Shown here: one piece after another, positions 11,820 through 22,936 of the stretch
Layout of the letters: each line of letters opens with the position of its first letter
Position numbering within the stretch: the stretch's first letter is position 1
Assembly (NCBI GenBank): GCA_021432635.1
Contig: MU270106.1
Span: 154,399-218,398 of the forward strand
DNA: 64,000 bases
DNA from: Thozetella sp. PMI_491
Lineage: Eukaryota > Ascomycota > Sordariomycetes > Chaetosphaeriales > Chaetosphaeriaceae
Reading direction: 5' to 3'
The notes under the pieces: generated by a model
The model's input: the letters and a program-made list of their open reading frames with translations, nothing else
Told to the model about the DNA's origin: nothing
Database searches by the model: none
Program-made: the position numbers and the translations under genes

Positions 11820-13223
11820 ATGGATGCCACTGAGACGTACAAACCGGCCTTCGATGAGCCCCCTGGCACCAACCTTGCTGGTATCCCTATCACCGGCCTG
11901 GTGCTCCCGTCACCATACATGTCCTATGGCCGCCCGTACCACGAGTCTTGCGTTAAGCACGTACGGGAGACGTTCAAGGCGTCGAGGGTCTACATCGTCG
12001 TATCCGGATCGCTGGCGCGGAACACCGACAAGCTCGAGACACTGATCGACGCGTTGGGGAAGGAAACTGTGGTGGGCGTCCGGAAAGGCATCACACCCCA
12101 CACCCCTTGGTCTGAGATCCTCAGCATCACCGCCGAGTGCCGCGCGGCCAAGGTAGACTGCGTCGTCACGCTGGGAGCTGGGAGCACGACGGACGGCGCG
12201 AAGCTAGTCGTCCTGGTAATAGCCCTTCCGTTTCCTCTGCTGCATCTTGACTTGCTCCTCTAACACGCGCCGCTAGTGCCTTGCCAACGACATCTCAGAG
12301 CCATCCCAGCTGGCGCGCTACTCAGTAGAGAGTACCGACATCCCTACTGATGTCAAGCAGCCCACCGTGCCCCTAATCACCATTCCGACGAGTTTGTCCG
12401 GCGGCGAGTACTTCAGCCTGGCTGGCGGCACCGACGATGCGACGAATCATAAGCAGGGCTTCCTGCACTCGGGTATGGGCTCGAAGCTGGTGATCCTCGA
12501 CCCCGAGCTCAGCATACTCACGCCCGCCTACCATTGGCTCAGCACGGGCATCCGCAGCGTCGACCACTGCGTGGAGGCGCTCTGCTGCTTGACGGCGACC
12601 GAGGCGTCCGACGACAGGGCGGAGCGCGGGCTGAGACTCCTAGTGCCTAGCCTCCTCAAGTCTAAGACGGATCCAAGCGACGTTACCGCGCGCCACCGGT
12701 CACAGCTGGCGGTGAATCTCGCCATGTTCAACGTCCGCGCAGGCATCCCCATGGGCGGAAGCCATGCGATCGGGCACCAGCTAGGTACAGACTCGGGCGG
12801 CAGGGGAGCGAACTATGGCGTTTGTTAACTTTTGGGACAGGACCTTTAGGAGTCCCTCACGGGATTACGAGCTGCATCATGTGTCCCGCTGTCATGAAGT
12901 ACAACATTCGATACGGCAGCGACATACCTGAAATTGCAGCGCGTCAGAAAAAGGTGCGGGACATTCTGTGGTCGGAGCCCGACGTAGCCAAGGCCCTGGA
13001 GGCGGCGGGTCTGTCGCCGGACTCGGCCGACCTCGGCGACCTTCTGGACGCCATCATTCGCGCGCTCGACCTGCCGCGCACGCTAGCGGCGCTCGATATC
13101 TCGCCCGACGTGATCCCGGCGCTCTCAAAGAGGGCACTGGACGACTTCTGGGCGCCTACAAATCCTGTCCCACTGCTGAAGGCGGAGCAGGTGCAAGAGA
13201 TCCTCGAGGTTGTGGCGCAGTAA
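11820..13223 (+). CDS. Iron-containing alcohol dehydrogenase / maleylacetate reductase-like
   Basis: NAD(P)H-dependent group III metal dehydrogenase; the closest functional class I can name is maleylacetate reductase, which makes 3-oxoadipate from maleylacetate. Exons 11820-12215, 12277-12784 and 12841-13223; 428 residues. Supporting sequence: GAGSTTDGAK (nucleotide-binding part), then the metal-site signatures SVDHCVEA, GGSHAIGHQLG and LGVPHGITS, carrying the Asp and three His of the family. Intron 1 has the branch point CTAAC just before its acceptor; intron 2 runs from a GTACAG donor to GGGACAG. The C-terminus is tail-to-tail with a Zn2Cys6 regulator only 55 bp away. Substrate is inferred from context; a general Fe-alcohol dehydrogenase is the fallback. 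Confidence 0.87.
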
Positions 13224-13278
13224 AGTTATTTTGTACATATACATCCATATAGCGTATTGGCTACGTAAGTAGGTACTG

Positions 13279-15555
13279 TTACACTATCGAGAAGTAGCAT
13301 CCAAATAGCTTCATCGACAATTCCCGGTCGTCCACTCTTGCCTGCTGTGCCTGCTGCTCCTTAATTAGCTCCCTCAGAAGCACCGCCGCCCGCTTCGCGT
13401 TCCGCGTCGCCCCCGAGCTGAGCCGGAAAGGCGGCAGCGTGTTTGCATCCGTCATCTCGTTCTGCAGTACGGGCTTGGCCTCGCCCAGAGCCTCGAGCTG
13501 CTCGATGGCCCAGGTCTGCTGGGAAGGGTCTAGGCACTCTGTCCCAAACAAGAAGAGAGGCCACAGGAGGCTTGGGTGGATGACCTTGCGCAGGGGGCCG
13601 TTGACCTCTTCTCCGTAGGCCCGCTGCATATTGTGCCATACTTCGACTAGCGCCCGCTTCGTCAGGGTCGAGTGCGGGAAGTTCCACCAGCTCACACGGT
13701 GCAGGTAGACAAACAGGATCCAGAAACTGGCCAGATACACGCTGAATATCTCCTCTAGTCGCGTGGCGATGTCCGGAGAGACTACGGCCATCAGCTGCTC
13801 TGCAGCGACCGAGATGATGGCCGGGCGGTAGTCCCACAGCTCGAAGAGCTCGGACTCAAGCTGCTTGCATGCTGTGATGACCTCGTACTCGTCGTCGCTT
13901 GTCGAGCGCTTCCGGTGGTGTTTGTCGTGGGCGCTGATGCGCCGGCAGTACGACTGCGACGTCAAATACCACTCGAGTGCCGGCTGTAGGATGGTGTTGA
14001 GCATGACCTGCTTGACCTGCCCCATCCTCAGCAGCGGGGAACGCGAGTCTTCGGCCGGCGAGTGGTGCGATTCGCCGGGGGATTGCTCTGAGACTGACAG
14101 CTCCGAGTCGTCCGGATCTCTCTCGTTGTCATTCTCGCCGTGGTCTAGGGACGAGGTAATCTGGGTGGGATAATGTGACACCACCTCGAGGGACTTGGGC
14201 GACAAGAGGTGCTCGCCCCCGAGATGGGTCGCTTTGCTGTCCAGCGTGTTGAGCCATGAGAGCAACTGCTGCGAGTACCGGCTCCAGGTCGCGTCGCTGG
14301 TGATGACAGCATCGGCCAGATGGCGTGGGAAGAGCATCGACTGCGTGTCTTGGTCACGAATCACCTCGAACCATGAGAGTAGAAAGATGGCGGCTAGTAG
14401 GTGCTCCCGGGTCTTGGGCTTGAGCTCTGCGTGCTTGGACAGCTTCATCTCGATCTCGGCCCGCGCAGCGGCGTGACGCTCGAGGATCCGCATCATGCAG
14501 GCCTCACGACCCTGGTCCTGCTCCCGCTCCGTCTCGTCGATGACGAGAAGCTCGATTAGGCACAGCAGCGAGCTCCGGACCGCGCGGGATTGGTCGCTTA
14601 GCTTGCAGAGGTAGTGCTGGAGGCGGCGCCAGCGCTCGAAGCCTCCAATCAAGATGGCCGCCGGCGGCTGCACGATCTTGCGGAAAAGCTGGAGCAGATG
14701 GGCGGAGTTATCGCCGTCCGAATCGCGTCGGTCCCTGAGCTCCAAGACCCTGGACGATGCGAGACTTTCGTTCGTGTACCGCCGGAGCGCAGCTTGGCGA
14801 GGAGGGACCGCCGCGGCCTCGGTTCCACCCCGTGCCGGAGACGACGAAGGTTGGGATGGATTCGTATTCACTGGCATCGAACTCTCCGCGCTGGAGAATC
14901 CCGCGCTTAAACCGCCCGAGGTGGCGTGTTGGAACGCGTTGCCAGGTGGGCTGTCGACGTCCGGGAGCATGCAAGAGAACTCGCCGGCCCACGATGTGTT
15001 CAGATCGGAAAAGATGTCATTGAACTCAAATCGCCTAGAAGCGTCCCAGAACATGGCACTGTTGGGGTTGGGTGTGGCCTGACCGCTACGGGAATAGGGG
15101 TTGAATGCGGGCTGCCCGCCAGCGGATCCAAACTCATGCGCATTGGGCGGGTTCCTCGGGGTTCGACGTGCGAGAGACAGGCTGAGGAAGTCGACATTGG
15201 TGTCGTGCGTCGAGTCGAACGGAGCAGGGGGGTCGGCCAGGTATGGCTGGCCGCTTGTCGCTGCCGGAGCCTGCCCGTCGTCCTGCCTGTCTGCAGCGCT
15301 GCGAGCCTGCCTCCATCGCTGGAGGGGCAGCTTGTAGACACAGTCCAGTTCGAGCCTCTGGCAGGCGCCGCAGCGCGGGTGCTTCTCGTCGCAGCGGACA
15401 CGTCGCTTCTTGCAAGTCGCGCACCCGGACCGGGACCGCGGGCCCGACCTGCCTAGGCGGGTCCTCCCAGCCGTGGTGGTCCGCGAGGCGTCCTCCGCGT
15501 CCGGGTTGCTTGGTTCGGAGGGGTGGGGCTGCGAAGCGACAGGGTTGGCCTCCAT
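13279..15555 (-). CDS. Zn(II)2Cys6 transcription factor
   Basis: Fungal binuclear-zinc regulator, 758 residues, with no intron seen. The zinc cluster is at residues 45-72 (Cys45, 48, 55, 62, 65, 72; [11 protein letters not shown] then [11 protein letters not shown]), followed by a long middle region with Ser/Pro-rich and Gly-rich patches and a C-terminal helical part of the fungal-specific regulator type. The ATG at 15555 is chosen because the frame upstream has no earlier ATG. It is divergent from the MFS gene at 16503 and convergent with the iron dehydrogenase, so it sits in the middle of the catabolic cluster and is the obvious candidate regulator of it. Target genes are inference. Confidence 0.88.
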   Translation of the reverse strand: MEANPVASQPHPSEPSNPDAEDASRTTTAGRTRLGRSGPRSRSGCATCKKRRVRCDEKHPRCGACQRLELDCVYKLPLQRWRQARSAADRQDDGQAPAATSGQPYLADPPAPFDSTHDTNVDFLSLSLARRTPRNPPNAHEFGSAGGQPAFNPYSRSGQATPNPNSAMFWDASRRFEFNDIFSDLNTSWAGEFSCMLPDVDSPPGNAFQHATSGGLSAGFSSAESSMPVNTNPSQPSSSPARGGTEAAAVPPRQAALRRYTNESLASSRVLELRDRRDSDGDNSAHLLQLFRKIVQPPAAILIGGFERWRRLQHYLCKLSDQSRAVRSSLLCLIELLVIDETEREQDQGREACMMRILERHAAARAEIEMKLSKHAELKPKTREHLLAAIFLLSWFEVIRDQDTQSMLFPRHLADAVITSDATWSRYSQQLLSWLNTLDSKATHLGGEHLLSPKSLEVVSHYPTQITSSLDHGENDNERDPDDSELSVSEQSPGESHHSPAEDSRSPLLRMGQVKQVMLNTILQPALEWYLTSQSYCRRISAHDKHHRKRSTSDDEYEVITACKQLESELFELWDYRPAIISVAAEQLMAVVSPDIATRLEEIFSVYLASFWILFVYLHRVSWWNFPHSTLTKRALVEVWHNMQRAYGEEVNGPLRKVIHPSLLWPLFLFGTECLDPSQQTWAIEQLEALGEAKPVLQNEMTDANTLPPFRLSSGATRNAKRAAVLLRELIKEQQAQQARVDDRELSMKLFGCYFSIV

Positions 15556-16502
15556 TGCCCGACGAGCATCGCGATGTGAGGGAAGGGAGGGGTGGACGAG
15601 GAAGAGATGCGACGCGACAGTCGGTGGTAGACGACGAGAGGTAACGGAGACAAAAGAAGGCCTCGCTAACCCTGGCAAAGATACCCGACGAGTGCTACCA
15701 CGTCTGGTCCCGGGGGCCCCGTGGGCCTACGGGATCCTGGGGAGCAGTCAAAGCTGGGGAAATGCGGAGGGGTGGGGTCGAGGTGGAGGCACAGCCTCAG
15801 CAGAGGGGCTTGTGATCCTGGGGAAGACTCGGTAGGCTGGGGGATCTTAACCAAGCGGTCTTGGGGGTGGGGGGAGATTCCCCATCGTGCCAGTCGGCGC
15901 GAGGGAGTGGATATTGACGAGGAGCGCTTGTAACGCACTAGTGCATGGGCTTGGTTGCGGAGCGGGTGTTTTTGCTAGTAGCCAAACAAGCCAAACAAGC
16001 CAAACCAGGGGATGGGCGCCGTCTTGAGGGGTGTTTTTGGGGAGGCGAGCTAACCCCCCGCTAGGAAGCGGCGGGCACCAGCTACGACCGCGTTCGTCGG
16101 CTGTCGGGTTTCTCGTCGTCGTATGCCCGGGCCCTAGACCCGGGGACGTGGTAGCGGAATATGGGGTTAGGACGCCATGGCCAATTTCACGCCGAAGATT
16201 AGGTCGAATCTGGGGTAGGATAGGCGTCGGGCCTGCCAAGGGGGCCAGCCCGGGAGTCGAGCAGGCCGCTGCGACGATCTAGCCTCTGTCAACTTGAAGA
16301 TATTACAAGGCAACGCGCTTCCCCAGATTTTCCAAAACGACACATATCGAGTTCTTCAAGAGCCCCCGGATGGACCCCATCTAGACCCTTGAACTGAACT
16401 TCCTCTTTGTCCCTCGTGTCTCTCCTGCTGCCTTAGGAGTTGTCTAATTCCATTTTTGCCACACATACCGGGCCTGCAGGAGCGCGCCCTCGCAACACCA
16501 CC
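15556..16502. promoter_or_regulatory. Divergent promoter region, regulator / MFS transporter
   Basis: 947 bp between head-to-head genes. It includes a short direct repeat of the type CAAGC/CAAAC (about 15981-16010). The end is pyrimidine-rich before the ATG at 16503, as expected of a fungal 5' leader. No gene was recognised. Confidence 0.4.
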
Positions 16503-18245
16503 ATGGCGTCCGACACGGTTGTCGAGCATGGCTACGCCGGCCATAGCAACAAGCGGCAGTTTCGCCCATACAACATCGCGGTCATTCTGGCCATGAGCTT
16601 TGGCTCCATTGCCATGGGCTACAGCGGCTCGATTATCGGTTCAACGCTCGCCCAGCCGTCCTTCCTCAAGTATTTCGAGCTCGATACACGGCCCGATGCT
16701 ACATCTCTCATCTCGGCCATGAACGGCCTCTTCCAGACAGGTGCCTTCATCGGGGCTCTCTGCATCTCCTTCGTCGGAGACCGTTGGGGCCGCAAGATGA
16801 GCATCGCCATCCCTGCCTTCCTCGTCGTCCTGTCCGGCGCCTTCCTCTCTGGCTCCGTTCATATTGGCATGTTCCTCACTTTCCGTTTCGTCTCCGGCAT
16901 GGGATCCTTCTGGCTCCTCGGTTCTATCCCTGTTTGGATGACCGAGATCGTACCACCTAAGAACCGTGGCCTGCTGGTCGATATCCACTCCGCTGCCTTG
17001 CTCTTCGGATACGCATGGGCCAGCTGGATGGGGTTTGCTTTCTACCAACTAGAAGGAGGAGACGTGAGTTTTTGCCCAGTTTCTATTAGACTTGGTGTTG
17101 CAAGCCAACGCTATGCCCGCTCAGATGCTGACCGTCATCCAAGAACCCGAATGTGTGGCGCGGTCCCATTGCGCTGCAGTGCCTCCCCGCTCTTATCGTT
17201 CTGGGTGCCATGCCTTTCTTGCCAGAGAGTCCTCGATACCTGATCCAGAAGGGCCGAACCGATGATGCTCGACGGGTGCTCTCGAAGCTCCACGAGGCGG
17301 AGGAGGCCGAGATTGAGTTTAGTCAGATCGAGGCCCAGATCTCAATGGACAATTCGCTCCCCAATTCTTGGAGCTCCCTCATCAACAAGAAGTCGTACCG
17401 GAAGCGAACTATCCTCGCCCTCGGCCTGGCGTGTGGAATTCAGTTCACCGGTGTGCTCGTCATCAACAGTACAGTTCCAGTCTTCCCTAGGTACATTTTC
17501 AGCTTTGCTAATACAATGAACAGACTACGGAGCCATCATCTACGGCGGCTTGGGCTATGGCGAAAAGACGATCCTGATGTACCACGCTGGCTTCAACACG
17601 CTGGCCTTCGGGTGTGGCCTCATTGCCATGTTCATTGTTGACCTCTTCCCCCGCAATCGACTCGTGGGCTTCGGTACAGCTATTGTCACATCGTGCTTGA
17701 CGGTTGAGGCAGCCTTGGTGGCCAACTTCCCCGTCGGCCCCAACCAAAACAATAATGCTCTGCGGGCGGCAGCAGCTATGACTTTCTGCTACATCGCGTT
17801 CGCCCAGCTCTTCCTTGACGGAACCCAATATGTCTAGTATGAGCGGCCCCACCTCCGCCTTTAACAGTCGAAGGCTAATCTCCATGTTTCTAGCTTTGCT
17901 GAGCTCTTCCCCAATCATCTACGCGCCAAGGGCATGACGATCGGCATGGGTGCCATATCGTTGATGAACATAATGTGGTTGCAGGCTGCGCCGACTGCTT
18001 TCAAGGAGATCTCGTGGAAGTTCTACCTCTGCTTCATCATCCCGGCCTATATCTTCTCCATCATCTGCTTCTTCTTCTACCCTAATACTAAGGGCAAGCC
18101 CCTGGAGGAGATCGCTGCTATGTTCGGAGATGAGGTGCAGCAGGTTCACTACGGTGGCCCAGCGGTCCAAGAAGTGCAGGCGCAGCTGCAGGACAAGGAC
18201 TCGCAGCTCACCGGTTCCGGTGCGGAGCACCACGAGAAGATCTAG
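16503..18245 (+). CDS. MFS sugar-porter-type transporter
   Basis: Plasma-membrane proton symporter of the major facilitator superfamily, sugar porter branch; 516 residues. Exons 16503-17063, 17144-17468, 17524-17836, 17894-18245. The start ATG lies in a strong context (CACCACCATGGC). Family marks are GDRWGRK in the first cytoplasmic loop, the sequence PESPRYLIQKGR after the sixth helix, INNYGAIIY (across intron 2), YFAELFPNHLRAKG and PNTKGKPLEEI at the end. Intron 2 (55 bp) begins with a weaker donor GTACAG, but only this choice keeps the frame. Clustered with aromatic-catabolism genes, so the cargo may be an aromatic acid or ketone glycoside rather than a sugar; this is not decidable from sequence. 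Confidence 0.88.
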
Positions 18246-18871
18246 GCCTCGTTTAGGGAGGAAAACGATTGGATCTAGATATATTAGTTTGAGTCACACT
18301 CGAGGATGGATATGGATGTAGTAGCTACCTAGTTAAGGTTAGCTGAATGCAAATGCAGTGCCATTCTGCACCGTTCACAAGACACCACCTCGATCATGCC
18401 CGAATATAGACCCGTGCGTGGCTGCTAGGCACGAGTCTCCACGTGAATATCGGGCGTTAGTCAGATTTCTCGCCACAGCTTTGAATGCATCTTAAGTCCG
18501 AGTGGTGGCAGTAAGGCCAAAGTTCTTCGCCTGTCGGGATGAGGGGACGCCCGCACATTAGGCGGATTAGTCGTCCGTAATCGGATCTGCACCGCCATTG
18601 GTTCTCACGGTGTTGTCATTGTTTCCGAAAAGACCGGCGTTAGCTTCTCCTGCACATGCTAAGACAAATACGGACCAGATCCTGGATATGGCGTATAGCG
18701 GGCCGGGTCAGTGCAAGAACACCCAACACCTATGAGGGATCCCGCCGTGCATCCTTTGTTAGCGGACCATTTTAACCTCGCTCTTGCTGTACAGCCCCGC
18801 CCCGCCTATTGCCATACTTGCTCGGCACTGAAGCATCACCACATAGCAAAGACACCTCGGAGACCCTGAAC
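18246..18871. promoter_or_regulatory. Upstream region of the esterase gene
   Basis: 626 bp. Contains the inverted repeat GATTA-N8-TAATC (18565-18582) that encloses TAGTCGTCCG, similar to an element in the monooxygenase/iron-dehydrogenase promoter at 11306. No gene was recognised. Confidence 0.4.
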
Positions 18872-20007
18872 ATGACGGACATAGAACTTATGAAAATCCC
18901 AGGGTACACCAACCCTGAGCTCGCCGAGGTAGGACTTCGCTTGCAGGATGTTCATGTAGTCAGCTCCTGGAGATCAGTGGCTAACACATATGCAGATACT
19001 TGCTCAAGGCGGTCCTGTGGGATCTCTAGACGAGACCACCGACATTCACGCGCTTCGAGAGACGTTGCGGAAAAGGAAGTTGGAACTCACCGCGTCTGCC
19101 GGTCCATCCGACTCGTCCATAACCGAGACTGACCACCAAATTAAAACTCGAGATGGGTCTGAGATCACTGTACGGGTTTACAAGGGCCCAGAGAGCGCCA
19201 ATGGACCGGTGATGATGATGTTCCACGGAGGAGGATGGGTGCTCGGTGGCCTGGACAACGAGGCTCTCTTGTGCCGGAAGTTCTGCACAGAGCTAGGGGG
19301 GGTCTCTGTGAATGTCGACTACCGCCTCGCGCCGGAATTCAAGTTCCCTACGGCGGTCTATGACTGCTATGACGCGGTAAAATGGACAGCTGCGAACGCC
19401 AGCATCCACGGCGGTGATCTGAGCAAGGGATTCATCGTCGGCGGCGTGTCAGCCGGGGCAAACCTGGCATGCAGCTCGGCGCACCTGGCGAGGGACGAGA
19501 ACCTATCGCCCAAGATCACCGGAGCATACCTCAGTATCCCCAGCGTGCTGGCCCCGCAGGCGGTGCCGGCGAAGTGGAAGGACAGCTACCTCAGCCGTGA
19601 GGAGAACAAGAACGCACTTGTCTTGAACGAGGGCGCCATCGCTCTCTTCCGTCGTAAGCATAAGCGCATTCCCTGGCATCTTTACGGCGTTACTAACAGA
19701 CAGCTTTCCCTGTGTAGGCCTCTACGAAGATGATCCGACCTCCCACCTCATGTCGGTCGTCAACTGGCCTTCCGGCCACGAGAACACAGCGCCGACGTAC
19801 TTTCAGGTGTGCGGCATGGACCCGCTCCGCGACGAAGGCTTAATCTACGAGAAAATACTACGGGAGGAGGCCAAGGTGCCGACCAAGATGGACCTATACC
19901 CAGGACTTCCGCATGGCTTCTGGTCATGGTGGCCCAAGGCGGGATTCACTCAAAAGCAGCAGTCAGACTCCATCCAAGGGCTCCGCTGGCTGCTGGATCA
20001 GCATTAG
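18872..20007 (+). CDS. HSL-family alpha/beta hydrolase (esterase)
   Basis: Serine esterase of the hormone-sensitive-lipase family, 334 residues. Exons 18872-18928, 18996-19653, 19718-20007. Visible: oxyanion-hole motif FHGGGW, DYRLAPE, nucleophile elbow GVSAGAN, the acid in CGMDPLRDE and the catalytic His in GLPHGFW. Intron 1 starts either at GTAGGA (18929, preferred, giving ELAEILAQGG) or at GTTCAT (18947); both keep frame and share the acceptor at 18995. In the cluster it could hydrolyse the aryl ester made by the flavin monooxygenase; this role is inference, the enzyme family is clear. Confidence 0.87.
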
Positions 20008-20633
20008 CTACCATAGACATTCCCAATGAACATACCGATTTGTGATCTGCTGATTACAAGGCACGTGGCGCGTCAGATCAGCCCAAAGCCGCTTCATTCC
20101 CGCTTCCGGCCCAGGGGAGCGCACGAGGCCTGCTAATGCGCGCTCAGAGGTGGTAGGCCCGGCATATGTCCAGCCCTTGTCCGACCACCACTTCAAGGCC
20201 CCAGGAGCTGCTCCATCGGATGCTGCCTGCCGCACGTTCGACCACTCGCATGCTTGCGCTGGCACCCCTACCAAGCCTGCCCGTCCACGCTAAAGGAGGC
20301 GAGTGCGGGGAGAGAGGGGCTACGCGACAGGCGACGAAGTGCGACGCGAGAGACGAGCAGCCCTTCTCCACAACCCCAAATTTCCGTCGCTAGGCCCGGG
20401 ATCAACACAGTAGCTACCCCAGAATCAACAGGGGTTGGACGCATTGCCAGATACGGAATGCCCTCTGCCCACTAGGGCGTACCCACCGGCAGGCCGATGG
20501 CTCTCGCCATGGGCAAGGCATCGCTGCATCGGCGGCCAGCTACCAAAAGCCTAAATCCTAGTGGTCGCGCCCGGATGCTAGACGCGCGCGCAGGTCGAAT
20601 TTCCTGCTTTCACTGTCGGTTGCGTGGGACAGC
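20008..20633. other. Intergenic region upstream of the acyl-CoA synthetase
   Basis: 626 bp, GC-rich, no gene recognised; must contain the synthetase promoter. Confidence 0.4.
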
Positions 20634-22642
20634 ATGGCCACCGCAACACTGCCACCCTCGAAGCAGCGGCTCTCCATCATCAGCGGCCCAGCGAGCCCGC
20701 CGCTGCTGGATTGGACCTTTAACGATCTACTGCGGAACCAGTGCGAGCAGAACCCGGACAATGTCGCCGTGGTCTCCCAGCACCAGGATGAGTCAATAAC
20801 CTACCGGGAGCTGGATCGCCGCAGTGAGCAGCTGGCGGCTGGCTTGCACGGTTTAGGCGTCAGGAGAGGTGATAGGGTGGGTGTTTTGCTGGGAAACCGG
20901 TCAGAATATGCCGTCGTAAGCCTAACCAACAACTGCTTTGATTTCCGCAGGACGGAGCTGACACGGCTAGCTAGATCATGTTTGCCTGCTCCAAGCTTGG
21001 GGCCTACTTCACCTTGTTTAACTATGCTTATACGCCCTCCGAGCTCGCGAACGCGCTGAAGGCAACAACACCCAAGGTTCTGCTCGCGACATGGACAACA
21101 TGCAGATTGGACTACACAGCAATCTTAGAGACGGTGCATGCTTCTATTACGCAGCTCGAGCAAGTCATTCTTTTGGAAGATACCTCGCGGCCGGGGAAAG
21201 TTCGAGTGCCTTCGACCGGTTTCAAGAGCTACGCAGATGTCATGGTGCAGGGGTCACAGTCCCGAGTAAATCTGAGGGACATGGAGAAGGCGGTCAAGGA
21301 TGCAGACATTCTCAATCTCCAGTTCACCTCCGGGAGCACGGGGCTTCCCAAGGCGGCGGCCCTGACGCACCACGGCATGCTGAACAGCGCGAGGTACATC
21401 GGATTGCAGATGAAGATTGCCGCACGCGACAGTATCAATATACCCGTGCCCTTGTTTCATGCATTTGGTTTAGTGATTGGTACGTGCTTCTCGCTCTCAT
21501 TGAGTGTAGTCTCTCCTTTACTGTGCTCAGGCTAACTAAACAGGTCTTTGCACCGCTATGATGTATGGGGCCTCGATTGTTCTTCCCTCGGAATACTTCG
21601 ATCCTGGAGAGACTCTCCGCGCCTTGGAGAGATACAAATGTACCGGCCTTTACGGAGTGACGACCATGTTCGTGGACATGCTTTCGCATCCCGAGTTCGA
21701 AAAGACACAGAGGACATCTCTCCGGTGTGGCACCTACCTTCCTCTTAAAAGCTTCTTCTCTGTCATTTCAAAACTAAATAAATTTTAGGTTCGGTTTAAT
21801 GGCCGGCTCTGCAATGCCCGAAGGACTTTTAACACGAGTCATCAACTACTTCCCAATCCCTGACGTCTACACCAACTGGGGGATGACGGAGCTCTCATCA
21901 ATAGCAACCATGACCACGGCGGCCGATCCGGTGGAAAAGAAGCTCAAATCAGCCGGCAGATTGCTGCCTAACTTCATCGGCAAGATTGTGGACCCCGAGA
22001 CAGCGCAGACACTTCCATACGGACAGAGGGGCGAGATTGTCGTCAGCGGCTTCGGAGTCATGCACTCGTACTACGGCCAGCCCGACCGCACCGCCCAGGC
22101 CATCCACGAGCACAAGGGTGACGCCGGCCGGCGGTGGATGCACACGGGTGACGAGGGCTACCTCGATAAGGACGGCTACTTCGTCATCACGGGCCGCATC
22201 AAAGATCTTATCATCCGTGGCGGAGAGAACATCTCGCCCAACGAGATCGAAGGCCGCCTGTTCCAGCACCCAGCGATCAAGCAATGCTCCGTGTTCGGCG
22301 TCCCGAGTGCTAGGTACGGCGAGGAGGTGGCGGCTATCTTGGAGCTCAATGAAGGCGCTACACAGCGCCCGCCGGACAGCGAGATCAAGACATGGGTTCG
22401 CAAGGAGCTGAGCAGGTTCAAGTCTCCCGTGTATATATGGTGGCTCGGCGACGAGGCTGCCGGTGTCCCGAGTGAGTGGCCCAAGACGGCGAATGGGAAG
22501 CTCCGGAAGGGCGACATCCGAAAGATCGGGGAAGGTAAGACCACGCCAGTCTCACGAAACATTCTCCATGTGCTGACATTTGGTGGCAGACCTACTGAAG
22601 AGAGGTATGGTGGCGCAGCCAGAAATCCGGGCCTCGCTCTAG
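20634..22642 (+). CDS. AMP-dependent acyl-CoA synthetase (ACSF2-like)
   Basis: ANL-superfamily ligase that activates a carboxylic acid as acyl-AMP and then acyl-CoA; 588 residues. Exons 20634-20915, 20975-21479, 21544-21724, 21789-22534, 22590-22642. The P-loop-like core FTSGSTGLPK is near residues 211-220, the aromatic/acceptor motif NWGMTELSS, the hinge GRIKDLIIRGGENISPNEIE, and the C-terminal lysine motif PKTANGKLRKGDIRK. The first intron ends at GCTAG before ATCATGTTTGCC; the nearer CGCAG acceptor would bring in a stop. It is convergent with the thiolase, so activation and thiolysis genes are adjacent. No peroxisomal SKL-type ending (it ends in ASL). The acyl substrate (for example 3-oxoadipate or an aromatic acid) is not known. 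Confidence 0.9.
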
Positions 22643-22936
22643 GAAAGTCAACGCGCCATGGAGGCCGTGCCAGATGGAGTGGGTGCATACGGGTATACTA
22701 CACAACATACGGCACTGGCATACCATTACAAGTAGCAATTGCACAATATTGTACACACATAATAGCGAGTGTTCAAGCTTAGCTCGTGATACTCAAGAAT
22801 ATGTGATATGTTCTTGGTGGCATTCTCTGGCCTGAACAGGCTGTCAACTGCTTGTATTCAGTAGCCATAGATCTCAGTGCTTGTTTTGAAGGCTCTTCAC
22901 TACATACATCTCGGTCGGAAAAGACTATGTCTTGGA

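Noticed and set aside
17471-17495. Reading through GTACAG in the MFS gene and splicing at GTACAT (17491) instead
   Set aside because: It would shift the frame and lose INNYGAIIYGG; the intron 17469-17523 keeps the family sequence.
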